Shown piece by piece: positions 1 to 8,244 of a DNA stretch of 64,000 nt. Made by a program: the position numbers and the translations under genes. Numbering within the stretch: position 1 is the first letter of the stretch; every line of letters starts with the position of its first letter. Origin of the DNA: Ketobacter alkanivorans (GTDB lineage: Bacteria; Pseudomonadota; Gammaproteobacteria; Pseudomonadales; Ketobacteraceae); the NCBI RefSeq assembly GCF_002863865.1, contig NZ_CP022684.1, forward strand, positions 3,601,990 through 3,665,989, in the 5' to 3' direction. The notes under the pieces are model-generated. The model saw only the letters and a program-made list of their open reading frames with translations, was not told where the DNA came from and made no database searches.

Positions 1-465
1 TTTAACCAGAGCGCCAATCAGCTGATATTCCAGAAAAGCCTGATGCAGCGGCCCCTTAACCTGTCCGATCCCCTGGCCCGGCAATTGGCCGAAGCGCAAT
101 GTCAGAAAGAATTACAAACCATACAAGTGGATGATGACCTGCTGTACCGTGTACATCGGCTGTTGAAAGAAGCGGAGCCCAATTATCCCAAACTGGATGA
201 AGTGGCGGCGCGGTTACATTTGTCCTCCCGTACTTTCAAGCGCAGACTGCAGGCAGACGGCACCAGTTTTCAGGCGATCCTGGATCGGGTGCGTATGCAC
301 CAAGCCAGGCAGATGCTGGCAGAATCACGGCAATCCGTAGACGCCATCGCCTCGGCGTTGGGTTATAGTGATGCCTCTAATTTCAGCCGGGCATTTCGGC
401 GTTGCGAGGGTATGACACCGGCTCGTTTCCGGCGTCAGAAACTCGAAAAAGAAAACCAGCCCTGA
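1..465 (+). CDS. AraC-family transcriptional regulator, 3' part (5' end outside window)
   Basis: The reading frame is open from base 1, so the gene begins upstream and only its C-terminal 154 residues are visible. The last ~110 residues form a two-helix-turn-helix AraC/XylS DNA-binding domain: a first HTH around LDEVAARLHLSSRTFKRRL and a second around VDAIASALGYSDASNFSRAF, ending in the family signature GMTPARFRR. The effector-binding domain is missing, so the ligand cannot be inferred. The first in-frame ATG (base 43) lies inside the domain linker and is unlikely to be the true start. The following gene starts 64 bases downstream on the same strand and may be co-transcribed. The family assignment is firm; the target genes are unknown. 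Confidence 0.9.
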   Translation, partial: FNQSANQLIFQKSLMQRPLNLSDPLARQLAEAQCQKELQTIQVDDDLLYRVHRLLKEAEPNYPKLDEVAARLHLSSRTFKRRLQADGTSFQAILDRVRMHQARQMLAESRQSVDAIASALGYSDASNFSRAFRRCEGMTPARFRRQKLEKENQP

Positions 466-529
466 TTGGGCCGACTGACTACAACAACAGTGCAATCCAA
501 CATCATTATTGAATTTTTGAGGGGAAATC

Positions 530-1552
530 ATGACTGATCAAACTGAACTGGCCAGCAAGCTAGAGGAAGCCCATGTTCAATTCTTACTGAACCGTTTGCA
601 GGATGAGGGGCTTGAAGCCACCATCGACCGAGAGCTGAAGGCTGCCTGGGAATGGGGTGCCACGGTGTCACTGAATGACATCCTGGATCGTGAGTTGCTT
701 GTTACCACCATTCTGCGGTTGGTAGAAACGGGCCCCTTTAATCAGGAGCTGAGGGACATTGTTGTTAAAAGCGTGATCACCGGGATACAGGCTGAATTTA
801 ACGACGGTGCCACGATTCAAAGCCTGGTGCCCAAAGCCGAATACGACAAAGCCATCAGTCACTACGCCAAGTTTGAGAAAATTCGTGTGGATGTGATCCG
901 CATGATTCTGGAAAGCCCGATTTACAGCGAGCTGATCACCGATGTGCTTTACCACGGCATTAAAGATTACATCACCACCGAAAACGTTGTGGTGAAAAAA
1001 GTGCCGGGTATGGGGGCGTTGATGAAAGCGGGTGCCAAAGGCCTGAACAAGGCGATGCCCAAGCTGGAAGGTGCGGCGGAAGGCACCATCAAAAAATTCA
1101 TCACCAGCAACCTGCGCAGCTCGGTGGAGTTAAGTGAGAAAATCCTCAACAACGCCCTGTCAGAAAGCAACATCAAAACCATTGCAGACCACTTCTGGAA
1201 GACCATTAGCGAGAAAGACTTCTCCAAGTTCAAAAACTACGTTACCGATGAAGATATCAACGAAACCATCGCTATCGGTGATGACTTGTGGAATGAAATA
1301 CGCCGGGCCGAGTACCTCCACAACATGATTCGTCAGATCGCTGAGCATATTCTGGACGAAAACGGCGATAAGAAGCTGGCCGATCTGGTGAATGATATTG
1401 GTTACACCGAAGATTACATAGCCGGTGAACTGAAACAGATTTTGCCGGGCATCCTGGGGCGAGAGGCCCTGTGGCGGTATCTGGAGAGTCGAGTCCGGTC
1501 TACGGTGTCTGACTTCTACGGCAGCGATGCTTTCACTGCTGCAGTGGGTTAA
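530..1552 (+). CDS. hypothetical protein, 340 aa, predominantly helical
   Basis: I do not recognise this protein. It is preceded by a good ribosome-binding site (GAGGGG about 7 bases before the ATG). It is hydrophilic, with no signal peptide and no convincing membrane segment, so it is probably cytoplasmic. The sequence looks largely alpha-helical. A short Gly/Ala/Lys-rich stretch around residues 155-180 (VPGMGALMKAGAKGLNKAM) separates an N-terminal and a C-terminal helical half. It lies 64 bases after an AraC-type regulator on the same strand, so it may be co-transcribed with it or controlled by it. Two small hairpins follow the stop. Codon use resembles its neighbours. No catalytic motif is visible and no function is proposed. 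Confidence 0.8.
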   Translation: MTDQTELASKLEEAHVQFLLNRLQDEGLEATIDRELKAAWEWGATVSLNDILDRELLVTTILRLVETGPFNQELRDIVVKSVITGIQAEFNDGATIQSLVPKAEYDKAISHYAKFEKIRVDVIRMILESPIYSELITDVLYHGIKDYITTENVVVKKVPGMGALMKAGAKGLNKAMPKLEGAAEGTIKKFITSNLRSSVELSEKILNNALSESNIKTIADHFWKTISEKDFSKFKNYVTDEDINETIAIGDDLWNEIRRAEYLHNMIRQIAEHILDENGDKKLADLVNDIGYTEDYIAGELKQILPGILGREALWRYLESRVRSTVSDFYGSDAFTAAVG

Positions 1553-1561
1553 TGGCGGCAT

Positions 1562-1614
1562 ATTGCCTTAACAGGCAATGGCAGGCGGCAAGCCGTGGCA
1601 GTGGCTTGCCGTTT
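1562..1614 (+). terminator. pair of hairpins after the 340-aa gene, possible terminator
   Basis: Two adjacent inverted repeats follow the stop codon. ATTGCC (1562-1567) pairs with GGCAAT (1574-1579). CGGCAAGCC (1586-1594) pairs with GGCTTGCCG (1603-1611) and is followed by only three T. The second stem is strong but the T-tract is short, so this is at best a weak intrinsic terminator. Confidence 0.4.
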
Positions 1615-1723
1615 CTGGGCGGAATGATGCAGTTTTTGAACGCCTTTACAGCGTTTGGGTCAGTTGGCAAAGGCTTTGCTTTGAGTTGTTCTAAAGCGGT
1701 TGAATCGTAAGGAGAACCTTGGC

Positions 1724-2482
1724 ATGGAAGGCGTGTCCTCCAAATTGAAGAGCTGGTGGCAACAGAAAAATACAACCAAGTCAGAGCCGGTGCAAACCGT
1801 GTCAGAGGAGGTGATGCACCTGTTCCGGCTGCGGCGTGAGCATCGTTTGCTGCAAGCCCGTTTCAGTGGGGTGGAGGACGTTTTTCAGAGCCTGCTGTTG
1901 GAAGTGGATCTGGAGCAAAATCGTCTGTTGCTGGATGAGCCGTTTCCCCATCGGTTTCCGGTGCAATCCTGGGTAGGGCGTCGCATTAAAGTCTCCACCA
2001 GTGAAGGTGGGCTGGCAACCCGTTTTGAAAGCCGGGTTTGTGATCTGGTGCAACTGGATCAGGCCTCTGCGCTGGTGTTGGAGATGCCAAGAGACATCAT
2101 GGCTGCTCAGCGGCGTCATCACTTTCGCGTCATCGTAAATCGACGTATGCCTGTGGATGCAGTGGTGCGCTTACCGGGCCAAGGCAACCTTGCGGCTACG
2201 GTGCTGGATCTGTCGGCCTCCGGCATTCGTTTGTCTATTCCCGGCGCATTCAGTGTGTTGGAAGAGGATGCCAAACTGTGTTTGCGGCTGGGGGCGGAAT
2301 CACCCATGGTGAGCCTGCTGTCGGTGCGGAATTTGATGCCGTCGACTCAGGAAGATGACTATACCGAGGTGGGTGCGATGATGTCTGGTTTGAACAGCAG
2401 TCAGCTCAAAACCATTGAGCGCTTTCTGGTGCGCATGCAGCGAGCGCAGCGTCAGCAAGAACTGGAGGCGGGTTTAGCCTAG
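1724..2482 (+). CDS. PilZ-domain c-di-GMP-binding protein (YcgR-like)
   Basis: This is a 252-aa cytoplasmic protein with an N-terminal YcgR-like beta domain (about residues 20-110) and a C-terminal PilZ domain (about 115-235). The PilZ c-di-GMP motifs are visible: an arginine cluster QRRHHFR and, later, DLSASGIRL, which matches the D/NxSxxG motif. Proteins of this architecture bind c-di-GMP and commonly act on flagellar rotation or surface polysaccharide machinery. I chose ATG 1724 because AAGGAG lies nine bases upstream; an in-frame TTG at 1700 would include that ribosome-binding site. LapD, the other c-di-GMP-linked protein in this window, is 27 kb away. The physiological target is not shown by context. 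The gene converges on minE. Confidence 0.85.
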   Translation: MEGVSSKLKSWWQQKNTTKSEPVQTVSEEVMHLFRLRREHRLLQARFSGVEDVFQSLLLEVDLEQNRLLLDEPFPHRFPVQSWVGRRIKVSTSEGGLATRFESRVCDLVQLDQASALVLEMPRDIMAAQRRHHFRVIVNRRMPVDAVVRLPGQGNLAATVLDLSASGIRLSIPGAFSVLEEDAKLCLRLGAESPMVSLLSVRNLMPSTQEDDYTEVGAMMSGLNSSQLKTIERFLVRMQRAQRQQELEAGLA

Positions 2483-2543
2483 CAACCAGCATTTGGGCGA
2501 TGATCGCTCACCGCCCATAATACCTAGCTACAGCGCAACACCG

Positions 2544-2807
2544 TCAGGAGGCGATTTCCGTTTCCGGCAGCGTTATGTTCAGTTCCAGTACTGCGCAATC
2601 TTCGTTCTGATCCAATGCTACCGACACCATATCGTCAGTGATGGGTACGTATTTGCTGATCACTGCAACCAGATCACGCTGCAGAGCAGGCAGGTAGTCT
2701 GGCTGGCCACGACTGCCGCGCTCGTGAGCCACAATAATCTGCAGGCGCTCCTTGGCAACACTGGCCGTACTTTTCTTTTTGGTTTTGAAGAATTCCAGTA
2801 AGCTCAT
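2544..2807 (-). CDS. minE: cell division topological specificity factor MinE
   Basis: This 87-aa protein, the normal MinE length, starts MSLLEFF and continues with a basic stretch. The N-terminal helix is the anti-MinCD/membrane-binding segment. The C-terminal half (about residues 32-85) is the dimerising topological-specificity domain. MinE stimulates the MinD ATPase and drives pole-to-pole oscillation, so that MinC inhibits FtsZ away from midcell. It is the last gene of minC-minD-minE, and its ATG overlaps the last base of the minD stop codon, indicating translational coupling. The identity is secure from sequence and context. Confidence 0.97.
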   Translation of the reverse strand: MSLLEFFKTKKKSTASVAKERLQIIVAHERGSRGQPDYLPALQRDLVAVISKYVPITDDMVSVALDQNEDCAVLELNITLPETEIAS

Positions 2808-3619
2808 TACCGCCCCCCAAACATTCTCGATAACAGGCCCTTTCTTGAGGCATTCAGAAAGCGGTGTTCAACGTCTTCGCCCAGCAGGCGACGTACCGCG
2901 TCATCATAAGCCTGACCCGCATCGCTTTCTTCATCCATGATGACAGGCTGGCCTTGGTTAGAGGCAGACAGAACTGCTTTGGATTCAGGAATGACACCCA
3001 ATAAGGGAATGGACAGGATGTCTTCTACATCCTTAACGCTCAGCATCTCGCCCCGTTCTACCCGTTCCGGGCTGTAGCGAGTGAGCAGTAGATGTTCCTG
3101 AATAGGGGCTTCGCCCTTTTCTGCACGCATGGTTTTGCTTTGCAGAATGCCCAGGATGCGATCAGAGTCACGCACAGAGGACACTTCAGGATTGGTGACC
3201 ACCACCGCGCGATCGGCAAAGTACATGGCCATGTGTGCGCCTTTTTCGATGCCTGCCGGTGAATCGCAAATGATGTAGTCGAAGGTTTTTTTCAGGTCAT
3301 CCAGCACCTTCTGTACCCCTTCCAGGGTCAGTGCATCTTTATCCCGGGTTTGGGATGCGGGCAGGATGCTGAGGTTGTCGACGCGCTTGTCTTTGATCAT
3401 GGCCTGGTTGAGGTTGGCTTCGCCGTTGATGACGTTGACGAAGTCATACACAACGCGACGTTCACAGCCCATGATAAGATCCAGGTTGCGTAAACCCACA
3501 TCAAAGTCGATGATTACAGTTTTATGGCCTTTGAGTGCCAGCCCCGTGCCGATGGCTGCGCTGGTGGTGGTTTTACCCACACCGCCCTTGCCTGAGGTCA
3601 CCACGATAATCTCTGCCAA
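2807..3619 (-). CDS. minD: septum site-determining ATPase MinD (TTG start)
   Basis: MinD is a 270-aa deviant Walker-A ATPase of the ParA/MinD family. It binds the membrane when ATP-loaded, recruits MinC and is released by MinE. The P-loop GKGGVGKTT lies at about residues 10-18. The C-terminal amphipathic membrane-targeting helix ([10 protein letters not shown]) is intact. The start must be the TTG at 3619: it gives the sequence [13 protein letters not shown] and exactly the family length of 270, and it is preceded by AAAGAGG. Longer versions reaching 3700 add an unrelated 27-residue leader. The gene lies 20 bases after minC and overlaps minE by one base. Confidence 0.97.
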   Translation of the reverse strand: MAEIIVVTSGKGGVGKTTTSAAIGTGLALKGHKTVIIDFDVGLRNLDLIMGCERRVVYDFVNVINGEANLNQAMIKDKRVDNLSILPASQTRDKDALTLEGVQKVLDDLKKTFDYIICDSPAGIEKGAHMAMYFADRAVVVTNPEVSSVRDSDRILGILQSKTMRAEKGEAPIQEHLLLTRYSPERVERGEMLSVKDVEDILSIPLLGVIPESKAVLSASNQGQPVIMDEESDAGQAYDDAVRRLLGEDVEHRFLNASRKGLLSRMFGGR

Positions 3620-3639
3620 TGTCGTATCCTCTTTAAAAA

Positions 3640-4440
3640 TTACAGTGGACTGATGATGAGTTGATCGCCTTCGAGCTCTGCCTTGATGGCTTGTTTCCAC
3701 AGTGAGCCTTGCAGGTCTTCGTTGACTTTATAGTTGCCAGCAATGGAAATCAGTTCAGCTTCCAGGCTTTGGCAGAAAATACGGGCGCTGTTATCGCCCT
3801 TAACGCCCGCCAGTGCGCGTCCGCGCAGGGGGCCATATACATGGATATTGCCATCGGCCAGGATCTCGGCACCGGCGCTGACCGGTGCCATTACCACCAG
3901 GTCTCCGCCGGGGGCGTAGATTTGCTGGCCGGAGCGCACCGGTGTTGTGATCACTTTGTTGGCGCTCACAGGCACTTCTACTTCGATTTCCACTTCACGA
4001 ATGGTAACAGCGGATTCGGAGGCAGGCTCATTGCTTTTACTGGCAATACTGGCGGGAGGCAGGCTGGGCAGCCCCGCAACATTGGCCGAGACGATCTGCT
4101 CTTCACTGCCGCCACGGACGGCCACGGGCACCATGCCGTATTCGCGGCACAGCTCTTCCAGTTCGATAAAATCGATGAAATCCTGCGCTGGGCATTTCTC
4201 CAGGCTGAGGATTACGGGGGTTTGTTGGAAAAAGTCCGGTGCGCTGCTAACCGTAGAGGAGAGGGCATCGTTGAAGCTCTGATAATCGTAACGATAGAGC
4301 TCCAAAATGGTCATGGTGACTCGGCTGCCTTTTAGTTTGAAACAAGCCTCCGAATCCAGTGCGGCTTCTGTATCCTGCATAGGTTCCAGTTTTATTCTGT
4401 TTTTCTGAACAGCTCTGATTGGCTCATGGTTTGAGTTCAT
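3640..4440 (-). CDS. minC: septum site-determining protein MinC
   Basis: MinC inhibits FtsZ polymerisation and is carried to the poles by MinD. The N-terminal FtsZ-interacting domain spans about residues 30-130. After a linker rich in Val, Glu and Ser, the C-terminal beta-helix domain (about 160-260) shows the signature APGGDLVVMAPVSAGAEILADG, GPLRGRALAG and IFCQSLEAELISIAGNY. At 266 aa it is longer than E. coli MinC. A second in-frame ATG at 4380 would give 246 aa and may be the real start; neither has a strong ribosome-binding site. It is the first gene of minCDE, and the ~150 bases upstream should hold the promoter. Confidence 0.95.
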   Translation of the reverse strand: MNSNHEPIRAVQKNRIKLEPMQDTEAALDSEACFKLKGSRVTMTILELYRYDYQSFNDALSSTVSSAPDFFQQTPVILSLEKCPAQDFIDFIELEELCREYGMVPVAVRGGSEEQIVSANVAGLPSLPPASIASKSNEPASESAVTIREVEIEVEVPVSANKVITTPVRSGQQIYAPGGDLVVMAPVSAGAEILADGNIHVYGPLRGRALAGVKGDNSARIFCQSLEAELISIAGNYKVNEDLQGSLWKQAIKAELEGDQLIISPL

Positions 4441-4587
4441 CCTGTCCAGTGGAGTTTATGGCGACACTAGGTTCGCTTTTTTCAAACCATGATTTAGCGC
4501 AATTGTATCAGAACTGGAAAAGATAAAAGGGAAAAGTTTGCGATTTCGTGATCTTTTGTTGCGAATTTGAAAACGTGCTTGAGAAAT

Positions 4588-7407
4588 TTATTTAGGCAAT
4601 GAATCAACCGGACGCAAGCTGCAGGTGATGGCCAGTTCTTCGGCCAGGGTTTCGATGGCCAACGGCTTGGTGAGAAAGTCATTCATGCCTGCCTTCAGGC
4701 CTGCTTCCCGATGCTCTTGCATGGCGTGTGCGCTCAACCCCACTATGCGGGTGTGGCTGCATTGGGGCAGGTGGCGTAACTGTGTGGTGGCCTGATAGCC
4801 ATCCAGATTGGGCATTTCGCAGTCCATCAGAATAAGGTCATAGGGCTCGGGAGCAGACTGGACACAGTGGATGGCTTCCAGTCCGTCGTTGGCCAGATCC
4901 GGCACTATGTTGAATTTTTTTAACAGGCCTTTCACCACCATCTGATTGACGGCGTTGTCTTCTGCCACCAGAACTTTAAGATCGCTGAAATCAGTCACTT
5001 CATAACGGGAGGTAACCGGTTGCTCGCGCCCGGTGAGTTGGCGCAGAACAGCCTGGATGAGCTGAGAGTGGGTGCAGGGATCTTGAATGTTTGCGGCATT
5101 ATTGGGCGCGGCTTCCTGCAGGGGGCGCAGAATAAGGGTCGGGCAGGAAAATCGACGTAAGCTCGCCGGTTGATGCAGGTGCTGGATAACCAGATCCAGC
5201 CGTTCAGGAGAAAATTCGTCCCGCTCTGTAAAGGTGATCACGCCATATGCGGTTAATGCCGCCGCCACCCCGTTTACCGCTGCGGGCAGTGGATCGAGTA
5301 TCAAAATCTGTTTACCTTTGAGGGCGGGGTTGGGCTCTGGATAGATGATGGCTTTACAGGGCAGCTCCAGCCAGAATTCGCTGCCTTTGCCCGCCGTACT
5401 CTTCAAGCCAATGCAGCCGCCCATCAGTTGAGTGAGTGATTTGGATATGGCCAGACCCAGGCCGGTTCCGCCGAACTTGCGGGTGGTTGAGGAATCAGCC
5501 TGGGAAAAAGACTGAAACAGTTTTTGCTGTTGTTCATCGCTGATGCCGATGCCGGTATCAATAATGGTGATGCGCAGCTGCGAGTGGCTTTTGTCGAAAT
5601 GGGCTTTCAGGGCTACGTAACCCTTGTCGGTGAACTTCACCGCATTACCCAGCAGATTGATGATGATCTGACGCAGGCGAGTAGGGTCTCCCATGACCGT
5701 GATGGGGGTTTCGGGCGTGACGCTCAGGATCAGTCGGATCTGTTTTTCGGCGGTAGCGCAAGAGAACAGTTCGATGCATTCATCCAGCAGGTTGCGAAGG
5801 TTCAGCTCAATTTTTTCGGTGCTGAGTTTGCCTGCCTCGATTTTGGAATAGTCGAGAATGTCGTTGATAATGGACACCAGTGTGTCACCTGAGTGTTTGA
5901 TGGTGCTGATCAGGTGGCGCTGATGGCTGTTGAGGGGGGTGTCCATTAATATCTGGGTGATGCCCAGTACGCCATTCATGGGGGTGCGAATTTCGTGGCT
6001 CATGGTGGCCAGGAACTGACTTTTGGTGGCCAGTGCCTGTTCCGCAATCATGCGGGCATTGTCGGCTTCCTGTTTTTGCGCCTCAAGTTCCTGCGTGCGT
6101 TCGGTGACCGCGTGATCCAGTTGTTTGTTGAGCACTTCCTGTTGGCGAATGATGCGTTCTTTGCTTTGTTCGCTGTTTCTTTGAAATTCTCGAAACTGGT
6201 TGGTGAGCCCCATGTTAAGTATGACCAGCGTAAACAAGGAGCCAATTTGGGAGCCATAGGTGGAAATAAAACTGACTTCGATCAGATCAAAAGCGCGCAG
6301 GATATTGAGTAGCCCTCCCACAAGGAAACCGATCCAGCCGGTTATGTAGTAGCGAGCTGCGTTTTTTCTCAAATAGAGCTGGTATAACGCTACCGTTAGC
6401 ACATAGGGTGTCACAATCACCATGGCGAGCATGGAAATCTGAATCGCCCAGGAGAATGGCACCAGCAGGGATGTGATCATGGCCGTGACCCCTACAATAA
6501 TAATCAGGGGTTCAACGTTGATTCTGCCTAAGCGCAGGGTGCGCAACCCAAAGTAACTTTTGGTGAGTTTGACGGTGAGGATGCTGAGCAGCCCAATAGC
6601 AAAGGGGCGCACGAACTTGGTGAATTCGGGAATGTCTCCCCACAGATATACGTTGCCTGTGCCATTGAGCGAAAGCTCAACGATGGCGTAGTTCGCCAGC
6701 AGCGCAACATAGTAGACCTGGGCTTTTTGCCGTAGAAAGAAGAACAGAAACGAGTTTATAAACAGTATCACCAGGATGGCACCGTAATACATGCCAAACA
6801 GCATCATGGAGTGCAGCTGATCCGTTTCATAGGCGTCCTGGGTGGCCACCGTGAGGGGGACAATCAGGGTATCCCGGCTGTTGACTCGCCAGTACAGGGT
6901 TTTGCTTTGTCCGCTGTCCAGTTCGACTGGAAAGGAGAAGTAACGATCCTTGAGGGGGCGTGAACTGAAAGGCAGTTGATCTCCGGTTTCTAATGCGAAG
7001 TACTGGCCATCGGCATCCGGTTGATAGAACTGGATGTGATCCAGTAGCGGATATTCCAGGCGGGCAATATAGGTTTGTTTGGGCCCTTCGTTGTGCAGCG
7101 TTAGACGCAGCCAGAGATGATCCTGGGTGAAACCGAAGTTGGTATAACCCCGATCCATTTGTTTCCATTTGTTGGCTTGAATAACGTCCTGCAAATCCAT
7201 CTTTTGACTGGAATCCAGCAGAAAACTCGTGCTATGGGCAGCACTTTCGTAGGTGAAGTGGTGATCGAGCTGAATTTGGGAGCGAGTGACGGAGGCAGTG
7301 TGGGCGTAGGCCAGCCCTATACCGCTCAGAATTACCAAAAGCGATAGCAAGCCCTGGGCGACTGTTGTGGGGCCCAGTCTGAAATTATTGATCCGAAATA
7401 AATGCAT
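4588..7407 (-). CDS. 7TM-DISM hybrid sensor histidine kinase (one clear receiver domain)
   Basis: This is a 939-aa inner-membrane hybrid kinase. An N-terminal signal-anchor is followed by a periplasmic 7TMR-DISMED2 beta domain (about 45-180), a seven-helix 7TM-DISM membrane region (about 200-400) and a coiled coil. A HisKA domain follows with phospho-acceptor His near residue 469 in MSHEIRTPMNG. The HATPase_c domain carries GDPTRLRQIIINLLGNA, DTGIGIS and GGTGLGLAIS. A degenerate receiver-like segment precedes a proper receiver with the phospho-Asp in LILMDCEMPN (near residue 859). No cognate response regulator is adjacent. It resembles the second 7TM-DISM kinase at 10.8-13.6 kb. The periplasmic domain is of a type thought to bind carbohydrate. 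The signal and output are unknown. Confidence 0.93.
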   Translation of the reverse strand: MHLFRINNFRLGPTTVAQGLLSLLVILSGIGLAYAHTASVTRSQIQLDHHFTYESAAHSTSFLLDSSQKMDLQDVIQANKWKQMDRGYTNFGFTQDHLWLRLTLHNEGPKQTYIARLEYPLLDHIQFYQPDADGQYFALETGDQLPFSSRPLKDRYFSFPVELDSGQSKTLYWRVNSRDTLIVPLTVATQDAYETDQLHSMMLFGMYYGAILVILFINSFLFFFLRQKAQVYYVALLANYAIVELSLNGTGNVYLWGDIPEFTKFVRPFAIGLLSILTVKLTKSYFGLRTLRLGRINVEPLIIIVGVTAMITSLLVPFSWAIQISMLAMVIVTPYVLTVALYQLYLRKNAARYYITGWIGFLVGGLLNILRAFDLIEVSFISTYGSQIGSLFTLVILNMGLTNQFREFQRNSEQSKERIIRQQEVLNKQLDHAVTERTQELEAQKQEADNARMIAEQALATKSQFLATMSHEIRTPMNGVLGITQILMDTPLNSHQRHLISTIKHSGDTLVSIINDILDYSKIEAGKLSTEKIELNLRNLLDECIELFSCATAEKQIRLILSVTPETPITVMGDPTRLRQIIINLLGNAVKFTDKGYVALKAHFDKSHSQLRITIIDTGIGISDEQQQKLFQSFSQADSSTTRKFGGTGLGLAISKSLTQLMGGCIGLKSTAGKGSEFWLELPCKAIIYPEPNPALKGKQILILDPLPAAVNGVAAALTAYGVITFTERDEFSPERLDLVIQHLHQPASLRRFSCPTLILRPLQEAAPNNAANIQDPCTHSQLIQAVLRQLTGREQPVTSRYEVTDFSDLKVLVAEDNAVNQMVVKGLLKKFNIVPDLANDGLEAIHCVQSAPEPYDLILMDCEMPNLDGYQATTQLRHLPQCSHTRIVGLSAHAMQEHREAGLKAGMNDFLTKPLAIETLAEELAITCSLRPVDSLPK

Positions 7408-7443
7408 ACGCTCAGTATAGTGCAGCCCGGTTATTATACAGCC

Positions 7444-8100
7444 TCAGATTCTGTAGGCTGTTTGGGTCATTACTTTGGCCACGGCGGTCATCAGCTTTTT
7501 AACCGGAAAAGGCAGTTGAATCGCGCCTGCTTTACGGGCGGCTTCAGCGTGGTGAGCCTCATCTTCATGCATCTGGGCTAATATGCGGCGGCTGCGTTCA
7601 TCTTGAGAGGGCAGGCGCGCCATGTGGGTTTCAAGGTGGGCACACACCTGATGTTCGGTTTCTTCCACAAAGCCCAGGCTCCAGCGATCGCCGATGGCTC
7701 CGGCGGCGGCACCAATTCCAAACGACATAGCGTACCACACCGGGTTTAGCAGGCTGGGGTGGCTGTTGAGTTCTTGCAGGCGTTGCTCACACCATTGCAG
7801 GTGGTCTTCTTCTTCCTGGGCCGAGATCTCCATCTGGCGGCGAATGCGAGGCAGGCGGGCGGTGGTTGCCTGACCTTGATACAGCGCCTGAGCACAGACT
7901 TCCCCGGTGTGATTGACCCGCATCAGCCCCGCCACATGGCGCTGCTCGGCGCGGCTCAGTTCGGGTATTTCAGTGTTGGTGGTGGGGTTGGGGCGATTGG
8001 TGCCTGGGTGCCCTCCGGCCATGGTACGGAGGGCGTTGTCTGCCTGACCAATCAGGCGATCGAATAGGCTGTATCGGCGTTGCGGTGTGCTGGTCTTCAT
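7444..8100 (-). CDS. coq7: demethoxyubiquinone hydroxylase Coq7
   Basis: This is a 218-aa diiron monooxygenase of the COQ7 family. It hydroxylates C-6 of demethoxyubiquinol late in ubiquinone synthesis and is a membrane-associated cytoplasmic enzyme. The ferritin-like iron-binding motifs are present: VNHTGEVCAQALYQGQ, EEEDHLQWCEQRL and, near the C-terminus, EDEAHHAEAA. A ~55-residue N-terminal extension precedes the core. The stop lies 36 bases past the start of the neighbouring kinase gene on the same strand, but the two appear functionally unrelated. In many gammaproteobacteria Coq7 takes the place of the flavin enzyme UbiF. Confidence 0.95.
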   Translation of the reverse strand: MKTSTPQRRYSLFDRLIGQADNALRTMAGGHPGTNRPNPTTNTEIPELSRAEQRHVAGLMRVNHTGEVCAQALYQGQATTARLPRIRRQMEISAQEEEDHLQWCEQRLQELNSHPSLLNPVWYAMSFGIGAAAGAIGDRWSLGFVEETEHQVCAHLETHMARLPSQDERSRRILAQMHEDEAHHAEAARKAGAIQLPFPVKKLMTAVAKVMTQTAYRI

Positions 8101-8244
8101 GGCGGGCCCTTTTCTAAAACATCATTAGCCAAGTCAGGGTATTATAAAGCTTATGCAGCGCTGCGGGCAGAGCCCATTGCGCCTATTCTAGTTACTATCA
8201 TGTTTTAAAAATGATTCATACCAATCAGAACAAGGAAAGTCCCT

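Noticed and set aside
2502..2518. Hairpin TGGGCG...CGCCCA between the PilZ gene and minE as a terminator
   Set aside because: The stem is only 6 bp with a long loop and no T-run on either strand; too weak to call.
3709..4335. 208-codon plus-strand open frame
   Set aside because: It is antisense to minC, which is supported by family motifs and operon context.
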